DNA of 64,000 nt from Clostridium mobile (GCF_018918285.1 NZ_JAHLQF010000003.1:124001-188000); one strand, 5' to 3'; shown: positions 1 through 9,258, counted from the first letter of the stretch. Notes: generated by a model from the sequence alone, not told the origin. Numbers and translations: made by a program.

Positions 1-1
1 A

Positions 2-496
2 CTTGAAGGAGTAAAAAATGGAGTGCAGTATACTATTCCCATAGAAGAAACATTAGAGAAAGTTAGATGCGGTGAATGTTGTGAATTTACCACAAGAGAA
101 AAGCACCAACGTGTATGTTATGTAGTTCCTGAAGAAAGTGCAGATCTACATAAGATAGAAGAAGATATAAAAAATATGCCGAACTATTTTGCAGACTATG
201 ATACAACAGTACACTTTATATCAGAGGAGGAACTAAAAACTAATCACTCAGGTATGCCACACGGTGGATTTGTTATACGTACAGGGAATACTGGAAATGG
301 AACAAAGCAAATTATGGAATTTAGCTTAAAATTAGATAGCAATGCAGAATTTACATCTAGTGTAATAGTTGCTTATGCTAGAGCTGTTTATAAAATGGCT
401 AATGAAGGGAAAAAGGGAGCTGTTACTGTTCTAGATATTCCGTTTTCATATTTATCACCAAAATCTCCTGAGCAGTTAAGAAAAGAGTTGTTATAA
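2..496 (+). CDS. ddh: meso-diaminopimelate dehydrogenase, C-terminal part (5' end outside window)
   Basis: The open frame runs in from the left edge (codons begin at base 2) and ends TAA at 494-496, giving about 164 residues of the C-terminal half. The stretches RCGECCEFTTREKHQRVCYV, FADYDTTVHFIS and HSGMPHGGFV, and the ending YLSPKSPEQLRKELL, are characteristic of NADP-dependent meso-DAP D-dehydrogenase. That enzyme aminates tetrahydrodipicolinate to meso-DAP in one step for lysine and peptidoglycan synthesis. The NADP-binding N-terminus is not in the window. A GTG at base 23 is internal, not a start, because homology continues upstream of it. The gene ends at a hairpin shared with the convergent chemoreceptor gene. 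Confidence 0.9.
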   Translation, partial: LEGVKNGVQYTIPIEETLEKVRCGECCEFTTREKHQRVCYVVPEESADLHKIEEDIKNMPNYFADYDTTVHFISEEELKTNHSGMPHGGFVIRTGNTGNGTKQIMEFSLKLDSNAEFTSSVIVAYARAVYKMANEGKKGAVTVLDIPFSYLSPKSPEQLRKELL

Positions 497-502
497 TAAG
501 AA

Positions 503-536
503 ATTACAAAGGTCATATTATATGACCTTTGTAATT
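503..536. terminator. bidirectional terminator between ddh and the chemoreceptor gene
   Basis: A perfect 15-bp stem (503-517 with 521-535) with loop TTA is followed by a T run on the plus strand and preceded by an A run that becomes a T run on the minus strand. It lies between two convergent stop codons (496 and 539), so it can end both transcripts. Confidence 0.85.
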
Positions 537-538
537 TT

Positions 539-2548
539 TTAAACTTTAAATTTTGATACGATGTCTTTTAGCATTTTTGCATACTCTATATTTGTAGCAA
601 TATTTTTATCTACTTCCAGCACTTTGTCTACTATATCTTCATTTTTTTCAACTATATCGGAAACCCCTTTGGCACCTTCATTAACTGTTGATGCTACTCC
701 GTTAATAGCAGTAATAATATTATGCATTGAACTGTTTAGATCCTGCACAGAGGAATTTATTTTTTCCATTAACTCATTTATTGTACTTGCATCAATACTA
801 TATTGCTCGCTGACATTCAAGAAATTTTTATAATCACTATTGGCGCTGGTTTCAATAAAGTTTAAAACTTTTCTTGCGTTAACGGTCATATTTTTAAAAG
901 CCATATGAACCATGTTTACAACTTCCTGTATTTTGCCTGCGGTACTGGAAGATTGTTCGGCAAGCTTCTTTATTTCATCGGCCACTACAGCAAATCCACG
1001 GCCAGCTTCCCCAGCTCTAGCAGCCTCTATAGAAGCATTGAGTGCTAATAGATTGGTTTGCTCTGTTATTTCTAGTATTGTAGATGTTAACAAGTTTATT
1101 TGGTCTACTGTTTTAGCTTGCTCAATGGATTTTTCAAAGTCAACTTTTATTTCATCATATATGACGTTAGCACTATCTATAGATTTTATGGTTTCTTGTT
1201 TTAGTGAAGTTGCCCTGTCTATTATGTCATTAGATAAATTAGATCCTTCCATGGATTTTATTGAAATTTCTTCAATATTACTAGCTATTTCATCCATAGA
1301 AGCGTTTATCTCTTCGGTGGAAGCAGCTGTTTCTTCCATACCAGCGGATAATTGCTGAGTAGTAGCTGAATTCTCTCCAGTAGCATCTTGTACGGAACTA
1401 GTAAGAACTTTTATAAATTCAGCACTTTCATTTATATCTTTAGATGATTTTAACAGCAATAAAGTCATATCTTTTAATGATTCACGCATTTTATTCATGG
1501 ATTTTGCCATTACACCAGTTTCGTCTTTACTTAAAGATAATTTTACATATTCATTTTTTTCAGTGAAATCAAAATTAGCTGTAGCTTCAACTAACGTCGT
1601 AATATTTTCTATGGGTTTAGATATTCTTAAAGAAAGTAAATATGAACCAATGGCCGATATTACAGCTAATATAATACTAGATATAACTAAAAGAGTAATC
1701 ATTCTATCAATAGGAGCTTTTATTTCAGATAAATCTGCAGACATTACTACTAGCCATCTTGTTTTGGGTACAAGAGAATATGAAGCTATTTTTTCTTTTC
1801 CCCCAAATTCATAACTTAGAGTCTTAAACTCTAAACTTTCACCCTTTGATAATTTTTCTAAAACTGAGTTTATAGCAATATTCTCAACAGGCTTTCCTAT
1901 CTTTGTATCCTCAGGATGAGAAATCATAGTACCTTTTGAGTCTGTTAAATATGCATAGCTAGATGGGGAACCTGCTAATCTAGAGTCAGATAGATGCTTG
2001 GTTAACTCATCACAAAATACAGGTGATGCGATAAGACCTACAACTTCTCCATTATTTACTATGGGATAAGTAAATACAAGAATATTTTTGTTTGTAACTT
2101 TTGAAGTTAATATCTCACTTATGTAGCTAGTATTTTGTTCGAGAGTAATCTTTATATATTCTCTATCTTTCAAATCTGTGCCTATAGTTTTAGGATCGCT
2201 ATCTGAAACTATAAGGCCATTTTTATCAGCAACAAATACATGCTCTAACTCGTTCATGCCATCAGCATATTTTTTTAGCGCTTCATTAGATTTATGTGAA
2301 GTTTTTTCTTTCCCTATAAGGAAGTTTATAATATCTGAATTAGTAGAAAGAGCTTTTAGTCCCAATTCATATTGTTTTATCATATCAGAGATATTATTTG
2401 CCTGATAATGCGCAGTATGGATTATAGAAGCATTAGATTGCTTTTGTATAATATCATTAGAAACGTAATAGCTTATGGAGCTAGTAACAGATATTATGAT
2501 TAATATAATAAATATAAAGTAAGTTGTAATTTTTTTTTTGATATTCAA
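539..2548 (-). CDS. methyl-accepting chemotaxis protein with dCache-type sensor
   Basis: A 669-residue transmembrane chemoreceptor. Visible parts in order: TM1 at about residues 9-29; an extracytoplasmic ligand-binding region of about 250 residues with double-Cache features ([31 protein letters not shown]); TM2 at about 283-306; HAMP at about 307-360; and a coiled-coil signalling domain with the conserved hairpin tip around 494-530 ([38 protein letters not shown]), which contacts CheA/CheW. The start is TTG at 2548, with a very G-rich ribosome site (complement of 2553-2562) just upstream. The ligand cannot be predicted. No CheA, CheW or flagellar genes are nearby, so this is a stand-alone receptor gene, monocistronic and divergent from the tandem-GGDEF gene. 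Confidence 0.92.
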   Translation of the reverse strand: MNIKKKITTYFIFIILIIISVTSSISYYVSNDIIQKQSNASIIHTAHYQANNISDMIKQYELGLKALSTNSDIINFLIGKEKTSHKSNEALKKYADGMNELEHVFVADKNGLIVSDSDPKTIGTDLKDREYIKITLEQNTSYISEILTSKVTNKNILVFTYPIVNNGEVVGLIASPVFCDELTKHLSDSRLAGSPSSYAYLTDSKGTMISHPEDTKIGKPVENIAINSVLEKLSKGESLEFKTLSYEFGGKEKIASYSLVPKTRWLVVMSADLSEIKAPIDRMITLLVISSIILAVISAIGSYLLSLRISKPIENITTLVEATANFDFTEKNEYVKLSLSKDETGVMAKSMNKMRESLKDMTLLLLKSSKDINESAEFIKVLTSSVQDATGENSATTQQLSAGMEETAASTEEINASMDEIASNIEEISIKSMEGSNLSNDIIDRATSLKQETIKSIDSANVIYDEIKVDFEKSIEQAKTVDQINLLTSTILEITEQTNLLALNASIEAARAGEAGRGFAVVADEIKKLAEQSSSTAGKIQEVVNMVHMAFKNMTVNARKVLNFIETSANSDYKNFLNVSEQYSIDASTINELMEKINSSVQDLNSSMHNIITAINGVASTVNEGAKGVSDIVEKNEDIVDKVLEVDKNIATNIEYAKMLKDIVSKFKV

Positions 2549-2670
2549 CTCTACTCCCCCCCAGATAAAATAATTAGTTACTTAATTTTATCATTTCCAA
2601 CAATTGGTGTCCATGGAAAGGCTTATAAATTATAATAACTTCTAAATTTATGTTAATTATTGATTTAAAA

Positions 2671-2699
2671 TTGACAATATGAAATATATTCTTTAAAAT
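2671..2699 (+). promoter_or_regulatory. sigma-A-type promoter for the tandem-GGDEF gene
   Basis: TTGACA (2671-2676), a 17-bp spacer and TAAAAT (2694-2699) lie 55 bp before the TTG start at 2754. The spacing and near-consensus boxes make this a good candidate, although AT-rich DNA gives chance matches. Confidence 0.5.
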
Positions 2700-2753
2700 G
2701 AAATTACAATATAGAAAAAATAGGAAATTATTATATTAAAAGGGGCGATTTCT

Positions 2754-3812
2754 TTGATTTGGGTTTTGGGGGATAATGTACAGACAGATGCTGTAACTGA
2801 TTTACCGAATTTTTTTCAATTTATTTTATCAGATACAAAGAAATTATTTGGGGATAATGGGTCAATAATTATATTAGAAATTGAAAATTTTACTATAATA
2901 AATAAAAAGTTTGGAAGAGAAATAGGGGATTATTGCTTAAAAGAGTTGTCTAATATAATAAAAGCAACTTTAAGTAATAATCATTTTGTATATAGAACAG
3001 ATGGGGATGAATTTACAATTGTACTGCCTAATACATCTAATAACGAGGCAGCAAAAATATCTCATTTAATAAAATCTACTTTTATTGATTATATGAGTGC
3101 ATATAGCATTTCTGACGTTGATTTAAGTATATTATTATTAGATTATACAGAGAGTATTTGTTCTATTAATGAAATTTATCATATGATATTAAATAAGTAC
3201 ATAGGTATTGTTAAAGGCAATAAAAATAGAGATTTCGCCCAGATAAAATGGATGAAACATTTAATTGATAGCTTTAGTAGACGTATAATTGAGAGTCTAA
3301 GTTTAGCTTTCACGGACGATATAAGTAGATTAGGTAATCATAGAGCGGCTAAATCATATTTGGCAAATTTAATAAAAGAAAGCGAATGTACTGGAGAAAT
3401 TTTTAGTATACTTTTTATTGATGGAGATAACTTAAAGCGCTACAATAAAATAAGTTATCAGCATGGAAATGAAATGATATATAATTTATCCAGGATTATT
3501 GTAGATACTTTAGGGAGTCAGCATAAAGTGTTTAGATGGCTTACAGGAGATGAGTTTTTAGTAATTTTAAGAGAAGTAGATAGAATAAATAGTACTAAAT
3601 ATGCAGAGAAGATTAGATTTGAAGTGGAACGTCAGACCAGGGGATGGATTTACCCTATAACTGTATCTATAGGTATTTCTTCATATCCAGATCATGGTAG
3701 TAATATTGGGGATATAGTTGGAAAGGCTGAAAAAGCAAATCTTACTGCAAAAAATTTAGGGAAAAATACTGTAGTTGAATGGAGAATTGAAAATATTAAT
3801 TTAAATTTATGA
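2754..3812 (+). CDS. tandem GGDEF-domain protein, possible diguanylate cyclase
   Basis: A 352-residue soluble protein made of two GGDEF-like domains and no recognisable sensor. The N-terminal domain (about 10-130) has DLPN at its start and signature DGDEF at 83-87. Its usual metal-binding FxDxDxF segment reads LEIENF, with Glu for Asp. The C-terminal domain (about 185-345) keeps FIDGDNLKRYN around 221-231 and has TGDEF at 264-268, followed by the conserved VSIGIS segment. The signature glycine is replaced in both copies, more conservatively at the active-site level in the second. I infer that domain two may make c-di-GMP and domain one may be regulatory. The start is TTG at 2754 with AGGGGCG 7 bases upstream. 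Confidence 0.85.
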   Translation: MIWVLGDNVQTDAVTDLPNFFQFILSDTKKLFGDNGSIIILEIENFTIINKKFGREIGDYCLKELSNIIKATLSNNHFVYRTDGDEFTIVLPNTSNNEAAKISHLIKSTFIDYMSAYSISDVDLSILLLDYTESICSINEIYHMILNKYIGIVKGNKNRDFAQIKWMKHLIDSFSRRIIESLSLAFTDDISRLGNHRAAKSYLANLIKESECTGEIFSILFIDGDNLKRYNKISYQHGNEMIYNLSRIIVDTLGSQHKVFRWLTGDEFLVILREVDRINSTKYAEKIRFEVERQTRGWIYPITVSIGISSYPDHGSNIGDIVGKAEKANLTAKNLGKNTVVEWRIENINLNL

Positions 3813-3832
3813 AGATTTTTAAAATGATTATT

Positions 3833-3882
3833 AGCTTCAGATGGAGTTTGCTTTATAAGTAATACTTGCTCCAACTGAAGCT
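3833..3882. repeat. imperfect inverted repeat (hairpin) after the tandem-GGDEF gene
   Basis: AGCTTCAG (3833-3840) pairs with CTGAAGCT (3875-3882). After one mismatch the stem continues as TGGAG (3842-3846) with CTCCA (3869-3873). There is no clean T run, so it may be a weak terminator or a processing hairpin between the GGDEF gene and hcp. Confidence 0.5.
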
Positions 3883-4009
3883 TAAAATAATTTATTCAGG
3901 AATTTAGTAAAACTTATGAGGATATGAATTAGAACTGTTTAGCTACGGGATAAAAATAACTCTGTTTGGAACACTAATACAATTAAGTATTATCAGAGGA
4001 GGCAATATT

Positions 4010-5665
4010 ATGGCTAAAGTAGATTCTATGTTTTGCTATCAATGCGAGCAGACAATAGGAGGAAAAGGTTGCACTAAATTTGGAAATTGCGGCAAAGATG
4101 CAAAGGTAGCAGCTCTTCAGGATTTGCTTATTTATCAATTAAAAGGAATAGGATTTTATGGACAGAAGTTAATAGAGAAGGGAGAAAAAATAGATCCAGA
4201 AATACAGAAGTTTATGATGGATGCTTCTTTTTCTACACTAACTAATGTAAATTTTGATCCGGAAAGATTCATTGAATACTTAAAAGAAGCCCAAAAAATA
4301 AAAGAGATTCTTAAATTTAAAACAAAAGGTATTGAGGATAATATTCCATGTGCAGCAGAGTACATATTGCCAGATAATGAAGATGAGATGCTGGAGGACG
4401 CTAGAAAAGCAGGAATAATGTATGATGATTCATTAGATGCTGACATACGTTCCTTAAGACAAACATTAATCTATGGAATGAAGGGTATGGGAGCCTATGC
4501 TCACCATGCACATGTATTAGGAAAAATGGATGAAACAGTTGGTGAGTTCTTTTTTAAGGGTTTTTCAGCTGTTACCAATGATAATCTAACTGTTGATGAA
4601 CTATTTAATTTAATAATGAAATTTGGAAAAGTAAACTTAAAATGCATGGAATTATTGGATAGAGCTAACACGGAGATCAATGGAAATCCTGAACCTACAG
4701 AAGTTGTTATCACTAAAAAGAAAGGACCATTTATCGTAGTTTCAGGTCATGATTTAAGGGATTTAAAAGAATTATTAGAACAAACTGAATGTAAGGGAGT
4801 AAATATATATACCCATAGTGAAATGCTTCCTAGTCATGGTTATCCAGAATTAAAAAAATATAAGCATCTTATAGGAAACTTTGGCGGAGCTTGGCAAGAA
4901 CAACAGCAGGAATTTGATGACATACCTGGATGTATTTTAATGACTACAAACTGTTTGCAAAAGCCTAGAGAGTCATATAAAGATAGAATATTTACAACAA
5001 GTATAGTTGGGTGGCCAGATATAGCTCATATTGAAGAAGTAAATGGAAAGAAGGATTTTACAACTATTATAAATAAGGCAATAGAATTAGGAGGATGGAC
5101 AGAGGATGAACCAGAAAAGAAGATTATAGTTGGCTTTGGTCACAATGCAGTAATTTCTATTGCAGACCAAATTATTGAAGCGATAAAAGCTGAAAAGATT
5201 AAACACTTCTTCTTAATAGGAGGATGTGACGGGTCTAGACCGGGCAGAAATTATTATACCGAATTTGCAGAAAAGACTCCTAAAAACACAATTATACTAA
5301 CTCTTGCTTGTGGTAAATACAGATTCAATAAATTGGATTTTGGTAAAATAGGAGACTTCCCAAGATTATTAGATTTGGGACAATGCAATGATGCCTACTC
5401 AGCAATTAAAATAGTATTAGCCTTAGCAGATGCATTTAAATGTGATATAAATGAATTGCCTCTTTCCATGATATTATCTTGGTATGAGCAAAAGGCAGTG
5501 TGTATATTATTAACCTTGCTATCTTTAGGGATTAGAGATATTTATTTAGGGCCTACTTTGCCAGCCTTTATTTCACCTACTGTTCTACAAGTGTTAATAG
5601 ATAAGTTTAATATTAAACCTATATCCACGCCAGAAGAAGATTTAAAGACGATATTAGGAAGTTAA
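4010..5665 (+). CDS. hcp: hybrid cluster protein (hydroxylamine/NO reductase)
   Basis: A 551-residue Hcp (prismane protein). The N-terminal cysteine set C9-x2-C12-x8-C21-x5-C27 (CYQCEQ...GNCGK) binds the cubane Fe-S cluster and matches the form found in strict anaerobes. Further conserved segments include GGCDGSRPGRNYYTEF, LACGKYRFN, and the C-terminal GPTLPAFISP and LSLGIRDIYLGP regions that surround the hybrid Fe-S-O cluster. The protein reduces hydroxylamine in vitro and is linked in vivo to nitric-oxide and nitrosative-stress defence. The ATG at 4010 follows AGAGGAGG. It is a single-gene unit ending at a hairpin. No nearby NO-responsive regulator site was recognised. Confidence 0.95.
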   Translation: MAKVDSMFCYQCEQTIGGKGCTKFGNCGKDAKVAALQDLLIYQLKGIGFYGQKLIEKGEKIDPEIQKFMMDASFSTLTNVNFDPERFIEYLKEAQKIKEILKFKTKGIEDNIPCAAEYILPDNEDEMLEDARKAGIMYDDSLDADIRSLRQTLIYGMKGMGAYAHHAHVLGKMDETVGEFFFKGFSAVTNDNLTVDELFNLIMKFGKVNLKCMELLDRANTEINGNPEPTEVVITKKKGPFIVVSGHDLRDLKELLEQTECKGVNIYTHSEMLPSHGYPELKKYKHLIGNFGGAWQEQQQEFDDIPGCILMTTNCLQKPRESYKDRIFTTSIVGWPDIAHIEEVNGKKDFTTIINKAIELGGWTEDEPEKKIIVGFGHNAVISIADQIIEAIKAEKIKHFFLIGGCDGSRPGRNYYTEFAEKTPKNTIILTLACGKYRFNKLDFGKIGDFPRLLDLGQCNDAYSAIKIVLALADAFKCDINELPLSMILSWYEQKAVCILLTLLSLGIRDIYLGPTLPAFISPTVLQVLIDKFNIKPISTPEEDLKTILGS

Positions 5666-5672
5666 ATTATTA

Positions 5673-5709
5673 AAAAGCTACTCTTTTAAAGGGTAGCTTT
5701 TCCTTTTTA
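5673..5709 (+). terminator. rho-independent terminator of hcp
   Basis: An 11-bp stem, 5673-5683 with 5691-5701 (one G-T pair), and a 7-base loop, followed by a pyrimidine-rich TCCTTTTT. Confidence 0.8.
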
Positions 5710-5767
5710 CAAGTTATTATATTTTATGTTAGAATAAATTTAAAATACTTTAAAAGGAGGAAAGATT

Positions 5768-6574
5768 GTGAGTATAAAGAGCAAAATATTAGATATAGTT
5801 GCTAGTTCATATGGAATAAAATTTATAGAAATATTAATAGTATTATTTTTAGGACGCTGGATAATTAGAGTATTTTTAAATGTTATGGATAAATCATTAA
5901 AAAAGAGTAAGATAGACGTATCGCTGCATTCCTTTATAAAGTCCATTTTAACGATGATTTTAAGGATTGTATTATTCTTAACGATTGCTTCTATGTTAGG
6001 AATACCAATAACTACTTTTTTAGCTGTATTGAGTGCCGCAGGAGTAGCAGTTGGTCTTGCCTTAAAAGACAGTTTATCTAATTTTGCAGGGGGAATATTA
6101 GTATTGATATTTAGACCCTTTAATGTTGGAGATTATATTGAAACTCAAGGATATTCTGGAACTGTTAAGGAGATACAACTTCTATATACATATATGAATA
6201 CAGCCGACAATAAAAAGATCATAATACCTAATGGGGAACTAGCAAACGGAAAAATAATTAACTACTCTGCTGAGGAGCATAGGAGAGTGGATTTAAAATT
6301 TAGCATAGGCTATCATGATGACATTGTAAAAGCTAAAAATATAATTAAGGAAACTATAAATAGTAACTCTCTTATATTTAAAGATCCAGAACCTTTTGTA
6401 GCAGTAGGTGAATATGGAAATAATTCTATTAATTTAATAATTAGAGTTTGGTGTAATAATAGTGATTATTGGACTATATATCACCATCTTCAAGAAGAAG
6501 TCAAGTTAGGCTTTGATAGAGAAGGAATTACTATTCCATTCCCTCAAATGGATGTTCATATGTATAATAAATAA
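5768..6574 (+). CDS. mscS: small-conductance mechanosensitive channel (MscS family)
   Basis: A 268-residue inner-membrane channel that releases solutes on osmotic down-shock. Three membrane segments are visible: about 18-36, 60-80 and the glycine/alanine-rich pore helix TM3 at about 82-114 (AAGVAVGLALKDSLSNFAGG). The TM3 helix runs into the MscS beta-domain (FRPFNVGDYIE, the GTVKEI segment, IIIPNG) and the C-terminal alpha/beta domain (DREGITIPFPQMDVH). GTG start at 5768 with AAAGGAGGA directly upstream. Length and topology are typical. It is transcribed alone between two terminators. Confidence 0.93.
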   Translation: MSIKSKILDIVASSYGIKFIEILIVLFLGRWIIRVFLNVMDKSLKKSKIDVSLHSFIKSILTMILRIVLFLTIASMLGIPITTFLAVLSAAGVAVGLALKDSLSNFAGGILVLIFRPFNVGDYIETQGYSGTVKEIQLLYTYMNTADNKKIIIPNGELANGKIINYSAEEHRRVDLKFSIGYHDDIVKAKNIIKETINSNSLIFKDPEPFVAVGEYGNNSINLIIRVWCNNSDYWTIYHHLQEEVKLGFDREGITIPFPQMDVHMYNK

Positions 6575-6644
6575 GTATTTTAAAATAAGTCTTTTATAAT
6601 GATAACCTTACTATGAGGTTGAATTTTAACTAAGGAAGTTTCTT

Positions 6645-6684
6645 AAAACTCCTACTTATGTAAAATTAAGTAGGAGTTTTTTAT
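6645..6684 (+). terminator. strong terminator of mscS
   Basis: A perfect 14-bp stem (6645-6658 with 6667-6680), an 8-base loop and a T run. The rest of the 362-bp gap 6575-6936 is very AT-rich. I see no gene, riboswitch or clear promoter consensus in it. Confidence 0.88.
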
Positions 6685-6936
6685 GTGCAAGCAACTTATT
6701 ACGATTTAATAAAAATATAGTATTTAAAAGCTACTAATTGTGATAAAATATTCCATAAATATTTATTTTACAAGAAAAAATGTTTTGAATAATAAATTTA
6801 ATTAAATTATATTAAAAACTATATTTGTAATATAAGTAATAATATATTATAAAAAGAAAAATTATGTAAATAAAATGGATAATTTAGGGTAACTATGTTA
6901 AAATGTTTAGTGAAATTGTTAAAAGGTGGTTTTAGC

Positions 6937-7287
6937 ATGAACTATAGTATGGAAAGTAGTAAAAAAGCAGAAATAAATATGAAATTTTCTGAGTTTGAAA
7001 TGCCTCCAATGCAAGATGCCTTGCTTGTAGGTAAAAAATCGCCTCTTGGACCAGAATCAGCAAGGAGAATGGTAAACATTTTATCTCCTGATCAGTATGA
7101 AATAATTAAAATAGAACATAAATGCATAGAAGCAATTGTTATAAAAAAATCATTACTTAATATATTGCCAAAAGAAACACTTGTAAATTTAATTATGGAG
7201 GAAGGGGGAAAGATTGCTAACGAATATATGATAGTAAAAGCTTTAATAAATATTACTTTGCAAGTTAGCAAATCAATAGAGCTATGA
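6937..7287 (+). CDS. conserved-type hypothetical protein, coupled to the CBS-GGDEF gene
   Basis: A 116-residue soluble protein that I do not recognise. An in-frame ATG exists at 6895, but AGGTGG sits 7 bases before the ATG at 6937, so the shorter form is chosen. It has no signal peptide or membrane segment. The middle (about 25-60) contains KSPLGPESARRMVNILSPDQYE, followed by short hydrophobic strands and a C-terminal helix. Its stop overlaps the ATG of the downstream CBS-GGDEF protein by 4 bases (7284-7287), so the two are probably translationally coupled and may act together in c-di-GMP signalling. That functional link is inference only. Confidence 0.6.
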   Translation: MNYSMESSKKAEINMKFSEFEMPPMQDALLVGKKSPLGPESARRMVNILSPDQYEIIKIEHKCIEAIVIKKSLLNILPKETLVNLIMEEGGKIANEYMIVKALINITLQVSKSIEL

Positions 7288-8138
7288 TAAGAAAAGTTTC
7301 TGATATAATGCTAACAGAGTTTATTATAATAGATGCTTTATTATGTGTGAGTAATATAGGCGAGAGCATATTAAATAAAGGAATAGGTTGTTTTTTAGTT
7401 GAAGAAAAGGGGAGTATAATTGGAGTAATAACTCAAAAGGATTTAATTAACTGCCATCCTAATAGATTAGCTGTTGATGCAATGACAGATAGATATCAAT
7501 ATATAGACGAAAATATGTTTTTGTGGGAAGCAAAATGTATGCTCGACAAAGGTACGGATTTACTCTTAGTACTAAAAGCCAATAAAGTTGTAGGGGTAAT
7601 TAATAAATCTATTATAGATGCTGAACTTGGAAGATACTTTGATTTATTGACTGGACTTTATAAGAATGACTATATATACTATAATGCTTTAAAGCTAATT
7701 TATAAAAACAATTATATTTCTTTTGCATTTATAGATATAAATAATTTTGGATATATAGATAAAAAATATGGACATATTGTTGGAGATGTTATATTACAGC
7801 AATTATCAAAATTACTTAGAGATAACATACCAAATGATGAAGTTTTTCTTTCAAGATTTGGGGGAGATGAATTTCTTATATTAACTTCATATACTGTAGA
7901 AAAATGTGAATCTTTAGCTAAGAATTTGATAAATATAATATCTAATTATACTTTTGTTAATGATATAAATGTGAGTATATCAATAGGTATATCTCATAAT
8001 GAAGCGCGTAAAGATAAAAATGAATTATTTAAATATATTTTACAACTTATAAATTTTGCTAGCATGGCTTCTACAAAAGCTAAGAAAGAAAAATGTGGTG
8101 TAATTGTTTATTCAGGTGAAATCGCGGAAGTGATATAA
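7284..8138 (+). CDS. CBS-domain diguanylate cyclase (CBS-GGDEF)
   Basis: 284 residues. The N-terminal ~115 residues form a CBS pair (VEEKGSIIGVITQKDLI and LLLVLKANKVVGVINKSII are the two core strands), a module that usually binds adenine nucleotides. DLLTGLYKND at about 120 opens the GGDEF domain, which has FIDINNFGYID (metal-binding Asp) and an intact GGDEF at 193-197, then SISIGIS. The catalytic signature is complete, so c-di-GMP synthesis is likely. No RxxD product-inhibition site is seen just upstream of the GGDEF motif. CBS control suggests that nucleotide or energy state is linked to c-di-GMP level. The start ATG overlaps the preceding small gene by 4 bases; a terminator follows. Confidence 0.88.
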   Translation: MIRKVSDIMLTEFIIIDALLCVSNIGESILNKGIGCFLVEEKGSIIGVITQKDLINCHPNRLAVDAMTDRYQYIDENMFLWEAKCMLDKGTDLLLVLKANKVVGVINKSIIDAELGRYFDLLTGLYKNDYIYYNALKLIYKNNYISFAFIDINNFGYIDKKYGHIVGDVILQQLSKLLRDNIPNDEVFLSRFGGDEFLILTSYTVEKCESLAKNLINIISNYTFVNDINVSISIGISHNEARKDKNELFKYILQLINFASMASTKAKKEKCGVIVYSGEIAEVI

Positions 8139-8152
8139 TAAGGTTAAGGTTT

Positions 8153-8192
8153 AACATGGATGTTTAAAATTAAAAGCATCCATGTTTTATGT
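8153..8192 (+). terminator. terminator of the CBS-GGDEF operon
   Basis: AACATGGATG (8153-8162) pairs with CATCCATGTT (8177-8186), a 10-bp stem with a 14-base AT-rich loop, followed by a T-rich tail. Confidence 0.75.
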
Positions 8193-8252
8193 TTTTATTT
8201 AAATAAATATTTATAGATACTATAGATACTAATTGAATAGAGGAGTATGAAT

Positions 8253-9143
8253 ATGTTAGATTTTAGAATAATTAGTTTTATTGTTGTTGGAAAGGTTGGA
8301 AATATTACTAAGGCTGCCAACATATTAAACATTACTCAACCAGCAGTATCACAACATTTAAAATGGCTAGAAGAATATTATAATGTTAAATTATTTATTA
8401 AAAAGAATAAAAAAATGATGTTAACTGAAGAGGGAAAATATCTTTTTGATAATGCAATTAAAATGGAATCCATGAGTAAAAATATAAAGTATGAATTAAA
8501 AAATAGAAGATCTATTATTAAAAAATATAGAATAGGAGCAACTCTCACTATTGGAGGATATGTTCTTCCAAATATAATTGGAGAGTACAAGAAAATTTAT
8601 AATAATATAGATATTATAATGAAGGTGGAAAACACGGAAACTGTAGTTAAATTACTACATGGAGGGGAAATAGATTTAGGTATAGTAGAAGGAGCCTTTA
8701 ATAAGTCCAATTTAAAATATAAAAAATTTAGAGAAGATGAATTAGCATTAATAGTATCTCCTGAACATGAATTTGCAGATATGAAAGAAGTATCTATAGA
8801 ACAGGTATTAAATAATAAGCTGATATTAAGAGAAAAGGGCTCTGGTACTAGGCAAGCATTTCAAGATTATGTGATAGAAGCAGGATTAGAAGAGCATGAT
8901 ATAAACCCATATATGGAAATAGGAAATATAACTGCTATATTATCATTAGTAAAATCTAATCTCGGATGTACAATTTTATCTAGAGAGTCAGTAAAAGATG
9001 ATGAAAAAAGAGGGTTATTAAAGATTGTTCCTATTAAAAAATTTCATATGACTAGGGAATTTAACTTTATTTATATTGACAATTTCAATGAAGAATTTGT
9101 GGATCATTTTCTAAAATTTTGTGTTGAAAATGATTTGGAATGA
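8253..9143 (+). CDS. LysR-family transcriptional regulator
   Basis: 296 residues. The N-terminal winged HTH (about 1-60) includes GNITKAANILNITQPAVSQHLKWLE. The remainder is the periplasmic-binding-like effector domain, with LREKGSGTRQAF, a motif common in the CysL/CbbR branch. Two in-frame ATGs exist; AGGAG at 8241-8245 is only 1 base before the ATG at 8247 but 7 bases before the one at 8253, so 8253 is chosen. The next gene encodes a siroheme-type reductase. CysL-type LysR proteins control sulfite reductase in Bacillus, so local control of that gene is a reasonable inference but is not shown. Confidence 0.9.
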   Translation: MLDFRIISFIVVGKVGNITKAANILNITQPAVSQHLKWLEEYYNVKLFIKKNKKMMLTEEGKYLFDNAIKMESMSKNIKYELKNRRSIIKKYRIGATLTIGGYVLPNIIGEYKKIYNNIDIIMKVENTETVVKLLHGGEIDLGIVEGAFNKSNLKYKKFREDELALIVSPEHEFADMKEVSIEQVLNNKLILREKGSGTRQAFQDYVIEAGLEEHDINPYMEIGNITAILSLVKSNLGCTILSRESVKDDEKRGLLKIVPIKKFHMTREFNFIYIDNFNEEFVDHFLKFCVENDLE

Positions 9144-9155
9144 TGAATTTATTAT

Positions 9156-9190
9156 AATTAGAATTTATAATATCATAATGAATTCTAATT
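9156..9190. repeat. inverted repeat between the LysR gene and the reductase gene
   Basis: AATTAGAATT (9156-9165) is the exact reverse complement of AATTCTAATT (9181-9190), with 15 bases between. There is no T run, so it could be a regulator-binding site (LysR sites are often interrupted dyads) or a weak terminator. Confidence 0.45.
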
Positions 9191-9202
9191 GGACTTAATA
9201 TT

Positions 9203-9258
9203 GCCTCCGTAGTAACATAAAAATAGTGAATTTAATAATCCGTGTTAATATAGGAGGC
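9203..9258 (+). promoter_or_regulatory. possible anti-Shine-Dalgarno sequestering element
   Basis: GCCTCC at 9203-9208 is the perfect complement of the ribosome site GGAGGC at 9253-9258, 5 bases before the ATG at 9263. Pairing would hide the ribosome site. Six G+C-rich bases are unusual in this AT-rich spacer. Confidence 0.35.

Noticed and set aside
912-1358. 148-codon plus-strand open frame opposite the chemoreceptor gene
   Set aside because: It mirrors the signalling-domain coding sequence, which has a clear product on the other strand.
3966-3993. TTGGAA/TATTAT promoter-like pair before hcp
   Set aside because: The spacer is 16 bp and the implied start falls at or inside the ribosome site, leaving no leader.
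6575-6936. Search of the longest host intergenic gap for a riboswitch, small gene or tRNA
   Set aside because: Only the mscS terminator and AT-rich sequence are visible; no conserved aptamer, c-di-GMP riboswitch core or tRNA arms.
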